64,000 bases of DNA from Diphasiastrum complanatum (GCA_029204225.1 CM055106.1:18362149-18426148), one strand, 5' to 3'; counted from the stretch's first letter, positions 1 through 14,460 are shown. Numbers and translations: made by a program. Notes: generated by a model from the sequence alone, not told the origin.

Positions 1-1395
1 TAGCTCCCACATATCTTGTGAAAAGACTTTTTCTCAACCTTACACTCATTCAATGATGCTAAAAAGTTAGTATTTACTGCAAGTGATGAAGAGAGTAGGA
101 TAGATGGTGTTGGTACCATCTCTTTGTATCTAGAATCCTCAATAAGTATGGATCTAAAAAATGTTCTTTTTGTACTATCAATCACCAAGAATATGTTAAG
201 TGTTGGTAAACTTTTGGAAAGTGGCTTGGATGTCCACTTTAAGCATGGAGTTTGTTCCATTTTGAAGAATGATGTTTGCATTGCAAAAGGATTTAAACAT
301 GGAAGATTGTTTAAATTGGAAGCTAATATTGCTTTTGAGATTGTGAGCTTGGCAAAGGAGGAGATCTTGGCAAAGTGTGATCTTGCTGGCATTGAGGAGG
401 AGTATCAAAAGGAGGAAGATCTTGAGGACAAAGCATGAGAGTTCCAAGGAGGTCCTCAACGACAAAGGCTGAGTCATCAAATTGCATGCAAATTATCCAT
501 TCAAGTGTGCATCTTGCAAGGATGGAGAGCATTGGAGAGTCTACTACTTTTGAATACTTTTTGGATAGTATTAGTAGACATAAAGTGGCTTGTTTCTTAT
601 TTTTAAGATTCATGGTGGTTAGTACTTTTTATGACAAGACAATGAAATTAGATGCTTTCAAATCTACATTTGTTGTTGACAAAACATTTCATTGGATAAC
701 TATTTATGTAATAGTTTGAATAGAGTCATAAAAGTTAAAACATCATTTGTTTTGGAAATATCTGTGTCCACATGCTTTGTGCATGATCATTCCAATGTAA
801 GGACCAAAGATTATCCTACTTCAATGATAGGAATGATGGTAATGTTTTGCTTTTCAAGTAGAGATTGTAGAATCTACATGTTTTCCACCAAAGAAGTTGT
901 CAATGGTAGAAATGTGATCTTTCAAGAGTGGAAGATTTGTGAACTTGAAGAAGCACCTTTGGATCAACACCTTATTCAATTCATTGATGGTTTGGAGTCA
1001 TGTCAAGTGGAGGAGCAAGCTGAGACCCGAAGACTCCAAGAGGAACCATGAGTATCAAGATGGAGCCATCAAGGCTCAATCAAGGCAAGTTGTCTTTGGA
1101 AACATTATGTATGCACTTAATAGTTTAATTGATGTACCTTCAAGTGCACAAAATGCCTTGGATTCCATGGCTTGGCATGATGTATAGTTTTTGAAGTGTG
1201 CTACATATCTATAGACACATTTGTGGAAAATCTTGTAAGGGATCCTTTTAGAGGTGGTGAAAAATCCTTCATGGACACCATTCTCTATTGGAGTCTCAAA
1301 AGTTCCTTGTTTGTAGCTGGATTTTTTAGACACTTCTAAAAGCATTCATTCATCTAGCAAGAGAGTTGTAGATAGATCAAGCTAAATTTGAGGAG
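1..1395 (+). pseudogene. Copia element internal region (protease to integrase remnant), 5' end outside window
   Basis: The window opens inside a Ty1/copia-type element. Reading frames give the same proteins as the intact-looking minus-strand ORF at 41914-43266: the segment after the aspartic protease (120-437), a shortened integrase-like middle (435-719) and the integrase C-terminal piece (692-1051), then the tail ending in AWHDV at about 1185. Several frame breaks and stops separate them, so this copy is dead. No reverse transcriptase is present between the integrase piece and the 3' LTR, as in the other copy, so the family itself appears non-autonomous. A purine-rich polypurine tract (AAATTTGAGGAG) ends directly before the LTR at 1396. 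Confidence 0.8.
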
Positions 1396-2097
1396 TGTCA
1401 GAAGAATTGCCAAAAATTGGCAAATCTAGGTTGATCAAAAACCATGTAGAATAATGAAAATTATGTGCGTAAGTGGGTCCCACACGTGTGAGGCCATGGT
1501 GCCACGTGGGTAACCTATCCTAGTGTAGGTTAAAACAAGTGTAAAGGGTTGGTCATGTCATTTTGGTAGTGATTCCTAGATTATAGGACCTACACCTAAG
1601 TTTAAGGTGAAAAATTGACCAACTAGACACCTGCTAAGCATGACTCTAAAAATTAGGGTAGGGTTGCAAATTAGGGCAAGAGAGCCAAGTTAACTTCCTT
1701 ATCACATGCTGGAAATCCACCTAACTTCACAAAGGAAGTCACTTTTGCTATGTATTCCATCTCTCCATAGTGAGGAGATAGATTATTTTTTGAGCTCATT
1801 GGCAATCTCGAGCTACTCCACATTATACATTGAGTTTTTTGATCCAAATGGAACCAAATCAATTGGTACTTGTTTCTCAGCTTTCAGGCCGTACTACAAC
1901 CTATAGTACACATGTGCCAGGTCGTATTTAGTGATTGATCAATGCTATTGATTGTTCTTGCTTGTTGAGTGTAAAATTGCCAATCTAGATCAACTTTTTT
2001 GTGTCTAGTTTTCTGATAGGTTGTAAAGCAAGCATCCAATCACTCTTGTGGATCTTTTGTAGATCCATTTATGGTCCTAAAGTATAGCACTTTCACA
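1396..2097 (+). repeat. 3' LTR of the Copia element at the window start
   Basis: This 702-bp block is the reverse-complement homologue of the LTRs at 41018-41703 and 44869-45568. It starts TGTCAGAAGAATTGCC directly after the polypurine tract and ends in TTTCACA. The TG...CA ends and the position after the PPT define it. It contains the palindrome CACACGTGTG found in related LTRs of the window. Confidence 0.8.
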
Positions 2098-3007
2098 ACA
2101 TGACCTTCTTGTGGTCCTCCAGACACTTCTCTCGCATGTGTATTGTTCAAAAAGCATAATCAAGTGGTAAGTATTTGCTATGATTTTTGTGCACCTTATT
2201 CTTTTAGCATATTTGTACTATGGTAACTTTCCAAATGTGGCTTACAAATATAACATGCATTGTAGCTTGATGTAGTAAAGCTTGCATTCATAGAACAAAC
2301 ATAATGTAAGTAGGATTAAGCGATGACATAAGAGGTGGGGGGGAATAGAATGAAGAGGAAGGCTACAAAGGAAAAACTTATGCACTATAAAAAATGCAAA
2401 AGAAGAGCATGCTCTCTGCAAATAGTTCCAAAAGTATCTCGATGTTTAGTGGGTGCTAGAAGGGTGAGGATAGAGTGCAGAAAAAGGTTGGAGAGAAAAA
2501 GGTGGAAAATTTTGATAGGAAGGGGAGATGTTGTGAGTATTATTGCTTTAGAACATTGCTCTTTTTAATGCTTTTCCCCATTTCTCAAAGCTTTTTCCTC
2601 AGGGGTGGGGGAGAACTATTCTTTCTTGTTGACATCTCTCTACCTTGGAGGCAATTGAGAAATTGTTTGTCTTAGTCACCACATTTCACCTTGCCCTAGC
2701 CAAATATTCTATCAAAATTTCAATGAATTATTCTCTTATTTAAAAAAAAAGGAAAACTAGTTGTTTTGTCATTGTTTTCTTTTTCTTTCTAGATAAACTT
2801 ATCTAACTCGTCATGTCAAAGTTTTTAAAAAAGCCTGTTTTTTTTTCTAGCTTAGAACTTATTTTATTATTGCTTTGGTTTTTCCTTAGCATGTATGCTA
2901 TAATCTAACATAATAGTTTTGCTAGCTTCTTGATAGCGAGATGTATCATCTTATAGATCTTATTATTGCATTAGAATATGTCTTTTCAAGTAGTTAGTAT
3001 AAGGTAC
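2098..3007. other. No gene seen (AT-rich spacer)
   Basis: No convincing coding sequence, RNA gene or repeat structure was recognised here. Short open frames at 2335-2675 have no recognisable motif and look like chance. Confidence 0.5.
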
Positions 3008-3023
3008 AAAATTATGTGTTATG

Positions 3024-3109
3024 CTTCTTGGTTTCCAAGAGGAGGCTTGAACCTGGGACCAAAGAAACTTTGGATGCCAAGCCAACCAACTGAGCCAACC
3101 CCGTTGGGT
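3024..3109 (-). mobile_element. Minimal tRNA-derived SINE/retroposon with 16-bp target duplication
   Basis: On the minus strand this 86-bp block has a polymerase III A-box-like stretch (TGGCTCAGTTGG) and a B-box-like stretch (GGTTCAAGCC) at tRNA spacing. It is flanked by a perfect direct repeat, AAAATTATGTGTTATG, at 3008-3023 and 3110-3125, the expected product of LINE-type target-primed insertion. There is no poly-A tail; the minus-strand 3' end is CCAAGAAG. It could be a retroposed tRNA pseudogene or a very short SINE. Confidence 0.75.
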
Positions 3110-3312
3110 AAAATTATGTGTTATGAAACAAGCTTCTTAGAAAATGCTTGACAAGCCATATGTGCACCATAACAAAATTGAGAATAAAAAAATGATGGAT
3201 GTTTTATATTGGTCCACACTCAACATCGAATCTTTGCAATAATATAACATTTTCAAATATAAATGTGTGCCCACACTTATCTCACAAGTTCAAGGGCATA
3301 CAAGAAGCACAT

Positions 3313-4973
3313 TCATTCAAACTTTGAGATATTTTCAACAATTGACATCATTGTAGATGAAGATATGGATCTTTCCCCAACAATCCACTCCAAAATAGCT
3401 AATGCCACATGAGCATTATCAACAATGTAAGATGCTTTTTCGGGGATGGAGACATAACTGGAAAATGTAACCTGTAGACAAGCACAAACACAAACATGCA
3501 AAATATAGAGTGGTGCTAAATATGTAAGGTTAAAAGTAATGAAAGTGCCAAGTTAGAATGTTAAATACGTGACTCAAGTTTTGCCATGGAATTTATCTTT
3601 GAAATGCTATGAGCAACATTTTGCAACAAACACTTTCTTGACTACAAATATATGGTTAGTGTATCTTGTTAATCTATCCACATGAGAAACTAATTTTTTA
3701 GAATTGAAAGTAAAAACACTAAAGTATAGAGCAATTTGTTTTTGAAATTGGAAAAGTACCTCTAAAACTGAAGATGATGATGGCCATCTATAAGAAATAG
3801 ATGTTCTTGTCTCCAAGTTCAAATTTTCAAAAAAATCTGCAAGTCCTCCTAATGCAATTTCTTCTTCCTCTTCATATTTGTCGTCATATGCAAGTCTATC
3901 TCTTATGGAAGACTCAACCAAGCTACCATATTGCCTCCCTTTGATTCCTTTTATAAAAACAACCTTGACAAACTTTTCAATAGGAGCTGCTCAGATGCAC
4001 ATACATAGTCATTGATCAGATCACTTTACAAGAATAATCCACTTCGCATTTGTCTAAAGATGCTATTTTGCAACATCTTGCACCATTTAAAAGTTAATGT
4101 TCCTAGACTTGAACTTCAAATCTTAGATAAGTATCACATGGTTTTTGCAATGATGTATTTCATACCTTCAACTAGGTGTTTCCAAAAGATTTCATCTTCC
4201 TGTAATTTATTTGTTGGCTTCCCTTTGTATGCCTCAATGTATGATTGAATAGTAGGCTCCATGTAGACTGCAATTTCCGTAAGCTTGACATGGATATGCT
4301 CAATGGTCAGGTCTGTGATTCCTGTATACAGACATACAGTCGAGTGACTTCTCCTGGCAGATCACTTTGAATAAACTTTTGAATACAATCAACATGGGCA
4401 CTTGCCAATATATTCTATGTATTGACACACCTAGATTTAGATTCAATTTTCAAGAGCATCACCTTTTTGTGCTTATATGTCTTACAACAAAACCAATATG
4501 AATATCAAGTGGGCCTTTCAAATCACTTTCAGGATTACTTTGAAAAAGGGCCACAATAAATCTCAAAATTCGCATAAAGGAGCTGAATCTTTGCAGCGTT
4601 TAATGCTTTGCTAAGGTCAGAGCAAAAATCCAAGGCAATCCTGTTCAGTTCAGCAGAATTTCTAGCTCAATTGTGCCTAATGAAGCAAGAAGAGCTGAGA
4701 AAGAGTGGTTAGAATGAATACAACAAGCATTAAATCTTACCATTTCCGAGTAGAATGAGAGACTTCGCTGAAGAAGGTGGTGTGACTATTGCGGGGAATA
4801 TCACGCCCTCTGCAGTAGTTACGTCTCCTGAGCCCACTGCATAACCAACATCACAAAAAAAAGAGCTGTCAGTGGAATTTTCTTTCAAATTTGTTAGAAA
4901 GATCAGTCAATCATTCTGCATCCGTTCCCAGACTACACTTCTTTCTGAATCTAATTTGAGGGCGACCATCCAT
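3313..4973 (-). CDS. CHIL: Chalcone isomerase-like protein (type IV CHI, CHIL)
   Basis: Minus-strand gene with exons about 4937/4939-4973 (start exon, uncertain), 4741-4836, 4166-4321, 3760-3986 and 3313-3471. GT-AG borders and phases fit at every junction, giving about 222 aa. Recognisable CHI-fold blocks are GNGITDL, KLTEIAVYMEP, KFVKVVFIKGIKGRQYG, ESSIRDRLAYDDKYEEEEE and SYIVDNAHVALAILEWIVG. These match type IV (CHIL) proteins, which bind chalcone synthase and raise its fidelity rather than isomerise chalcone. Of the catalytic CHI residues, the Thr and Tyr positions are kept, but the Arg of GVRGL is replaced (GITDL), the active-site Asn is Ser, and the C-terminal Thr region is changed (SYRWP). 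Two start codons fit, at 4973 and 4969, each using a different donor so that phase 1 is kept. Expected location is cytosol. Confidence 0.9.
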
Positions 4974-5241
4974 CACAGCTAATTGGAAAAGTCTCTTCTA
5001 GAATGCCCAGCTTCCTGCTAGGCCATAAGAACAGTGGGATCAAGTACTCGAATTCGGGAAACTGTGCAAAGCAAAGACTGATAATTCAGTAGATCTTTTT
5101 GGGAATTTACAAACACTGACAAATTGATCGATTTGTGGAACTTACTTGCAACAAGTATACCAGATCGAGCACTTTGTTTGTAACCCAACTGATCGACTGG
5201 AGAACAGAATGAGATCGAAGCTGAAGCAAATGAAAATACTT

Positions 5242-5271
5242 ATGTGTGTGTGTGTATGTGTGTGTGTGTGT

Positions 5272-5319
<48 letters not shown>

Positions 5320-5333
5320 TTGATTGATTGATT
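5242..5333. repeat. Compound microsatellite upstream of CHIL
   Basis: Runs of GT (one interruption), GC, AG (about 18 units) and GATT follow each other directly. They lie about 270 bp upstream of the proposed CHIL start codon, so they may fall in its promoter or 5' leader. Confidence 0.9.
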
Positions 5334-5578
5334 TTGAGGGGGAGGGGGTTGTCCACGTTCTTGACTTGGATGGGTAGTTGATGATTTGCTCCTGCTCCGT
5401 AAGTAAATGACAATTGTGTGTTTGAAAGGTAGGTGGAACTAAAGCTACAAGTAGCTAGCCTTTATGCATATGCATGTGAATTTCTTTGGCTCCTAAAAAT
5501 TTCACATCATCTATCTCTATGAAAACCTAACATAATTAATAATAATCTTAAAAAAAATTAGTGCCATCACCCTCTCTG

Positions 5579-6068
5579 TCATGCTCACGACTGGTCTCGG
5601 GTAGTGTGTCCACGCTAGGGATCAGTAGACCAACAACTCATAAGTTAATTGTGACTATAAGGGAATTGGGGCCCTTATATGTATAAGGTCATAATTAATG
5701 GTTGTAGGCCTAAACTCATGATGGTGGATTTGTATGGGTCTATTAGTGAGTCATTGGGGAACTAGATGGCGTGGCCCAAATAGGCTGCAGAGGTGTCCAG
5801 TGAGGTGTCACAGTGCACTACTAGTAGTGCATGGGCCTTGGAGGGTATAAGTATACATATTGGGCTCTCACTAGTGTATCCTTGATTGTGAGACTAGTAG
5901 TCGTATGTTGCTGGTGTGATGTCTCAATCCTCTTTGAGATTGATCCATAGCTTGGGGGCTAAATCCGTTCGATCTATGATTGGTTGGGTTGGTTTGTCCA
6001 CCATCAGTATCCTTTGTGGTTGCTTATTTTGGCATGCTTAGACTCGGATCCTTGGTTTAGGACTTTAT
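5579..6068 (+). repeat. Probable 5' LTR of a degraded Gypsy element, with primer-binding site after it
   Basis: The block starts TGTCATGCTCACGACTGG, similar to starts of plant Gypsy LTRs. It is followed at about 6069-6082 by TTGGTATCAGAGTC, a near-perfect initiator tRNA-Met primer-binding site. Downstream sequence on the same strand contains Gypsy integrase remnants. The exact LTR ends are inferred; the matching 3' LTR was not found. Confidence 0.55.
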
Positions 6069-9108
<3,040 letters not shown>

Positions 9109-9113
9109 AATTG

Positions 9114-9795
9114 TGTAAAAATTACAGCAAATAAGGATCCTAAAACACTTGAAATGATGAGGGAAACAATAGATTATGATTTCATAAGATTAGCACAAGT
9201 TGAACCATCAAAATCCATCAAAAATCTATGCTTGAACCTCACTAAATGGCCCAAATCCTTGAAGAAGGCTTCACACGTGTGAAAGTACGGCCTCCCACAG
9301 TCTGAGTACTGTACACCAGACCTACATTCAATCCTATAATCATTAGTAATCACAAGTACTCAAACAATTATGAACATAGAGAGCAATTGCACCATTATGA
9401 GAGAAAAAACATGAATTTGCTTGATTGATTTTGGTGAGATATCATCACCTATATATACATGATCCATCACGGTTTTGGGCAGGTATGAGTAGCCCTAAAC
9501 CTATCCCTAATGCTAATTTTGGTGGATCTTTCATCCCTACCAAGTTAGGGTTGGAATCTTGGAGATCCCTCAACAATGCAAAAATTACCAAAAATAGCTC
9601 CTATTTTTTCTCCCTTGTATCTAAGCATAATTTGGACTCATTCCAAAGGTTCTAACACTTAGGTCTACTTGAGAACATCCTTATGAATGGAATCCTATGC
9701 TATTTGGCACGTGTGACAAGCCACATCATGACCATCTAACTATTTACAAGTCATATGACCAAAACTAGTCAAGCTAGAATTGTGAATTTTTAACA
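9114..9795 (-). repeat. 3' LTR of the young Copia element
   Basis: Starts TGTAAAAATTACAGC and ends TTTTTAACA as read on the plus strand. It matches 12008-12689 with no difference I could find. It contains an ACACGTGT G-box-like palindrome. Confidence 0.95.
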
Positions 9796-9809
9796 CTCCT
9801 CCTCACTAT

Positions 9810-10264
9810 CTAGCTTGGTTCAATCATTGCTTTACTAATCACTCCAAGTGATGATCTGAACTTCATAAAAGGTTTCTTTTGAAGTGGTTTAGTAAGTAGA
9901 TCAGCTACACATTCATTGCTTGGAACATGCTCCAAAGCAATCTCCTTGGCTTGCACCATTTCTCTCACAAAGTGATGGCATATCTCAATGTGCTTAGATC
10001 TTGCATGGAAGATTGGGTTAGATGCAAGGTGTTGGGCTGATATATTGTCATTGTAGATGATTGGTGCCTCCTCTGAATCCATGATCTTTAGTTCCACCAA
10101 TAATCTCTTGATCCAAAGTACCTCCTTTGTAGTGGTTGTCAAAGCTTTGTACTCGGCCTCGGTTGAAGATAGAGATATAGTTTCTTGCTTTTTTGAAAGC
10201 CATGAAACCACACCTTCTCCTATGAAAGTTGAATAGGCACTTGTTGATTTCCTATCCCTCTTGC
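9810..10264 (-). pseudogene. Copia RNase H C-terminal segment
   Basis: The frame reads from DRKSTSAYSTFIGEG through SWLSKKQETISLSSTEAEYKAL to the usual ADLLTKPL tail. This is the last part of Copia RNase H, with the Glu and Asp of TEAEY and IIYNDN visible. It lacks its own natural start and overlaps the end of gag in the +1 frame: gag terminates at a TAG that this frame reads through as GAT AGG. It was evidently joined to gag by a large internal deletion. Confidence 0.9.
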
Positions 10265-11196
10265 CAAGGATCTTCTCCTTTGAAGCTTGTTGAAGAAAAT
10301 ATGGACATCATGAGAGAGTACTCATGTGAACTCTCCTCCTCCTCCTCTTTGCTCATGTTGGCTTGGCTTTGATCTTGCTTCCTCTTGAAGCATTCCGAGG
10401 CATAATGCCCCATCTTGCTACAATAGTAGCACTTCACCTTTGATTTGTCCTTCTTGACTTTGGTGGTTGATGGAGATGCCTTTGGGGGTCCTTCTTGATC
10501 CTCAAGCTTTGTAGACTTCTTGAATGTTGATCCTTTGCCTTTGGACTTGCCTTTGCCTTTGGTGAAGAGAGCTTGGTCATCTCCACCTTGGATGGAAAGC
10601 CTATCCATCCTCTCTTGCATTTGGCTCCTTCTTGATTCCTCGGCCATGAGTGTGCCTTGGAGTTCTTCAAGTATGGGTAGCTTACCCATAATTGCATATC
10701 CCTGAACCAAATTGTCAAATTCAAAGCTTAGTCCATTCAATATGAGTTGAACAAGCTCTTCATCCTTGATAGGGTCACCTATAAAGGCTAGCTCTTTGTT
10801 CAATTCCTTTACTCTTAGGACAAAAGTATGTGCACTCTCTCCTTTCTTTTGATAGCTTCTATAGATTTGATTCTTCAAAGCTAACATTCTAGTTTGGTTC
10901 TTGGATTCATAGACCTTTTGCAAAGTCTCCCAAGCATCTTGAGCTGAAGTGCAATCTCCTACCTCTCTTAAGAGTTCATTTGCAACATTCATTTTTATGC
11001 AATGTAGTGCAACATTGCACCTCTTGATGTATTTGGCTTTTTCTTGAGGATGAATAGGTTCACCCTCCTTACCATTTACAATTTCCATCAGATCTTGCAT
11101 GATCATGATAGATTCCATTCTAACTTTCCATATGGAATAGTTAGTTTTGTTGAGCCTTTCATTAGTATCCAAAAGATATGCATTTATAGATGTCAT
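10252..11196 (-). CDS. Copia Gag polyprotein (314 aa)
   Basis: An intact ORF of 314 aa encodes a plant Copia Gag of the Retrotran_gag_2/UBN2 type, which forms the virus-like particle around element RNA. The N-terminal part carries the LNKTNYSIWKVRMESIM block. The C-terminal part has a Lys-rich linker and a CCHC zinc knuckle (CYYCSKMGHYASEC), then an acidic EEEEESS run. The ORF is undamaged, in line with the identical LTRs. About 810 bp of untranslated leader separate it from the primer-binding site. Confidence 0.92.
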   Translation of the reverse strand: MTSINAYLLDTNERLNKTNYSIWKVRMESIMIMQDLMEIVNGKEGEPIHPQEKAKYIKRCNVALHCIKMNVANELLREVGDCTSAQDAWETLQKVYESKNQTRMLALKNQIYRSYQKKGESAHTFVLRVKELNKELAFIGDPIKDEELVQLILNGLSFEFDNLVQGYAIMGKLPILEELQGTLMAEESRRSQMQERMDRLSIQGGDDQALFTKGKGKSKGKGSTFKKSTKLEDQEGPPKASPSTTKVKKDKSKVKCYYCSKMGHYASECFKRKQDQSQANMSKEEEEESSHEYSLMMSIFSSTSFKGEDPWQEG

Positions 11197-12007
11197 CTAG
11201 TCTCCTAATCAAGGACTTGACACAAATGAAGGTTACTTCTATTGATTTGATTGAAGGTCTACCTTATCCCACTTCTTAGGGACCTGAAAAGATCAGTAAT
11301 AGACTTCCTATAAAGATCTAAGAATGATCTCTAACAAAATCAAATCATAGAATACTAGAAACAATGCACTTGCTTGATTGAAGTAGACAATACTAGTAGA
11401 ATTGCCCCTCTTTCTATAAAGAACATTAAAGCTTCCAAATGATCTGATCAAGAGTGAATTTCAGCAACCTAATATACTTCCAAAATCACTTGTAAAAGAT
11501 CTAAATGGAACTTAATGAGGATGCAACACAATCTACTATCCAATCACAAGCAAAAAATGATCAAAATTGATGAAAAATTGATCTAATTTGGTGCATAAGT
11601 CAAGCAATGGTTGGACTGAACCTAAATCACTTTAGGAGGTGCCTACTACACCTTAGAACAGCCTTGAAGAGTCCCCAAAACTCTGATCTTCCCTCTCCTT
11701 GAATGCTAGAAAGCCTTCTCTATGAAATCACCTCCAAAACTCGCTTAGAAATCAATGCTTGGAGCAAGCAAAACTTGCTATCTTGGTAATGTGAATTGAA
11801 TTCAACTTTGCCTCTGGTTTTAGACACCTAAACACCTGCAAATGAAGTCACACAACACCAATCTCCAATGTATTTGACTCACTTTGAGTTCTAGAATCAA
11901 TACTAGATGCTAAGATCCAATCTACACAAGATTTAGATCAAAAAATGTGATCAAATTGAATGCAAACCAAGGATTTAGCTCATTTCAGCCTTTAGGCTCT
12001 GATACCA
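11197..12007 (-). promoter_or_regulatory. Copia 5' leader with initiator-Met primer-binding site
   Basis: The leader between the upstream LTR and Gag has no long ORF. Its first 13 bases on the minus strand (12007 to 11995) are TGGTATCAGAGCC, complementary to the 3' end of plant initiator tRNA-Met, with no spacer from the LTR. The packaging signal presumably lies here. Confidence 0.85.
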
Positions 12008-12689
12008 TGTAAAAATTACAGCAAATAAGGATCCTAAAACACTTGAAATGATGAGGGAAACAATAGATTATGATTTCATAAGATTAGCACAAGTTGAACC
12101 ATCAAAATCCATCAAAAATCTATGCTTGAACCTCACTAAATGGCCCAAATCCTTGAAGAAGGCTTCACACGTGTGAAAGTACGGCCTCCCACAGTCTGAG
12201 TACTGTACACCAGACCTACATTCAATCCTATAATCATTAGTAATCACAAGTACTCAAACAATTATGAACATAGAGAGCAATTGCACCATTATGAGAGAAA
12301 AAACATGAATTTGCTTGATTGATTTTGGTGAGATATCATCACCTATATATACATGATCCATCACGGTTTTGGGCAGGTATGAGTAGCCCTAAACCTATCC
12401 CTAATGCTAATTTTGGTGGATCTTTCATCCCTACCAAGTTAGGGTTGGAATCTTGGAGATCCCTCAACAATGCAAAAATTACCAAAAATAGCTCCTATTT
12501 TTTCTCCCTTGTATCTAAGCATAATTTGGACTCATTCCAAAGGTTCTAACACTTAGGTCTACTTGAGAACATCCTTATGAATGGAATCCTATGCTATTTG
12601 GCACGTGTGACAAGCCACATCATGACCATCTAACTATTTACAAGTCATATGACCAAAACTAGTCAAGCTAGAATTGTGAATTTTTAACA
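12008..12689 (-). repeat. 5' LTR of the young Copia element
   Basis: 682 bp, identical by eye to 9114-9795. Promoter and R region are expected here. Confidence 0.95.
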
Positions 12690-12927
12690 AATTGAAGTTG
12701 AAATTAATTTAAGGCTACATTGAAACAGCTACCCATAATGCATATTAAAAAATAAAAGCATATAAAATCAAAGATAAACTATAAGAGTAGTGTAAGTTCA
12801 CTTATTATGCTTGCTTGCAATCCCACCTTTCCGCTCAAGCCCAACCTAGGATTGCCTATCCCATGCATCCTAGTGGCCGCAACATCTTTCTGAATCTTGT
12901 ATTTATCTGGTGTTCATTCATCCGCTT

Positions 12928-13536
12928 TTACACGGTTCCAATCATTTCTTGAACACCATGAAGGCTTGGATTGCCCGTCCCTATAAGCTCATCGTGCCAT
13001 ATCACAACGATGTCACGAAGGGTACCAATAACCTGTCGTGTATCGGCGGCAGATTGTTCAAACCATTTACTAAATAATTTGTTGCCAAAATGACATTGGC
13101 ATAAAGAATAAAGTCGGTCCAAAACCACCCTCCCTTTTCTATTGGCAATTATTTTGCCTTGAGGATCCATGTCATAATAAGGATTTGTGGATGACTCTTC
13201 GGTGGGGGCGGGAGCCGCGGCCTCTTGTGAGGGACCACCCTCATTTTGGCTAAGCATATTTTGTAGTTGTGTTCTTTGCTTGGGAGTTAATGATTCATAT
13301 AAATTTTTTACAAAGTCTCCCGAGCTTACACCACTGCCTGACCCCGACATGATTACTACATTCATAAACATACAATACATTACAATAAACCCTAATATAT
13401 TGAAATGAAGTAGAAAATAAAATCGATTACAGAACTTTAATGCATATTGGAGTGGGACTTTCATAATTGTGTTAACAAAAGGAGAGAGATATGTGTGTAG
13501 AGCTCGAACCTGCACCAAGATTGGCATAAGAATCAT
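12928..13536 (-). CDS. Uncharacterised ORF, probably transposon-derived
   Basis: The ORF is 202 codons, but the likely start is the internal Met of MSGSGSGVSSGDF at about 13350, giving about 140 aa. It has a Ser/Gly start, a predicted helix FVKNLYESLTPKQRTQLQNM, a low-complexity Ala/Pro/Ser linker and a domain with a Cys pair (LCQCHFGN). I do not recognise the family. It lies next to a CACTA-like transposase remnant on the opposite strand and could be that element's second gene, but this is only inference from position. Confidence 0.35.
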   Translation of the reverse strand: MILMPILVQVRALHTYLSPFVNTIMKVPLQYALKFCNRFYFLLHFNILGFIVMYCMFMNVVIMSGSGSGVSSGDFVKNLYESLTPKQRTQLQNMLSQNEGGPSQEAAAPAPTEESSTNPYYDMDPQGKIIANRKGRVVLDRLYSLCQCHFGNKLFSKWFEQSAADTRQVIGTLRDIVVIWHDELIGTGNPSLHGVQEMIGTV

Positions 13537-13629
13537 GTAAGCGACAATGTATAAGAATAGGTATATCTAAAAATTAAAACATTAGAATCATACAATAATC
13601 TTATGTTATTTGTGTTTTGTACTTGTGCA

Positions 13630-14460
13630 TATATGTAGTTTATCACAACGAGATGAATCACATTCAGATCAGTCTAGCGATGAAGATAGTACTCAAGTTA
13701 ACAGGGTAAGTAATAAACATGCATGTGTTCTTGTTCATAAAAACTTTGTTATTATAAGTTAAAATATTGTGCTAAAGTGACATGTGCTTGATTTTTGTTT
13801 CTCGTAGAGAAATTATTTTCAAAATAAAATATGGTGCACATGCCTCAAGTGTGATGGACAAAAAATGCGTGAAAGATGCATTGTTGAAAATCATTTGTGG
13901 AAGTTTGGACGAAAAGAAAAAGGTCAACCATCGAATTTGGAAGACGTTGAGGTTTGTTGATTTTATCTGATTGTTTTTTATTATAATCTTCGTCAATCTA
14001 TATCGTCGGTAAATCCTTATGGAACCACATCATTGGCATAAAAGACAACTCCACAACTCGTAAAGATCTACAAGCGGCCGATGTGAAAAGACCCTATTGG
14101 ATTCAATACATTGAAGGTGGAGATGAGATTCTACCTAGTGTGTCGTTACAAAAGAGCAACTCTCATATGTTAAACATGTCATAAAACAAATGAGAACTCC
14201 AACAGGCTATGCACATTCTTTATGCAAGTCATTTACCAAAGATGGTAAATTAAGTGGATTGAAATCACATGATTGGCATAAGATGTTGCAATTCATACTT
14301 CCACTTTCTATTTGAGGTCTCTTCAACGATGATGTCCTATTTCAGAATGTCACCACATATTTCCTCCCTGCGGCGTGTAGGTTTTTCCATGCAAGTTGGA
14401 AAGATTAGAACCTCACCTTTAACGGGAGAAAGGAAGGGCTACACACCTTCCTAGGATTGG
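13630..14460 (+). pseudogene. CACTA (En/Spm)-type TNP2 transposase remnant
   Basis: Broken exons on the plus strand. At 13809-13951 a segment reads CTCLKCDGQKMRERCIVENH, like the Cys-containing transposase-associated domain. Near 14085-14160 is KRPYWIQYIEGGDEILPS. At about 14220-14320 the frame reads KSFTKDGKLSGLKSHDWHKM, matching the KLSGLKSHDCH block of plant TNP2-like transposases. It is followed by a frame break and a further FLPAACRFF piece. Stops and frameshifts show it is inactive; no CACTA termini were located. Confidence 0.6.

Larger units (their letters stand above)
9114..12689 (-). mobile_element. Young non-autonomous Copia retrotransposon (complete, LTR to LTR)
   Basis: A complete 3,576-bp element on the minus strand. 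The 682-bp LTRs (12008-12689 upstream, 9114-9795 downstream) are identical by eye along their whole length. A perfect 5-bp target duplication, AATTG, flanks it at 9109-9113 and 12690-12694. A primer-binding site TGGTATCAGAGCC (11995-12007) touches the upstream LTR, and a polypurine tract GTGAGGAGGAG (9796-9806) touches the downstream LTR. The interior keeps gag and the last part of RNase H but has lost protease, integrase and RT. It therefore must have been copied recently by enzymes from another element. Confidence 0.95.
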
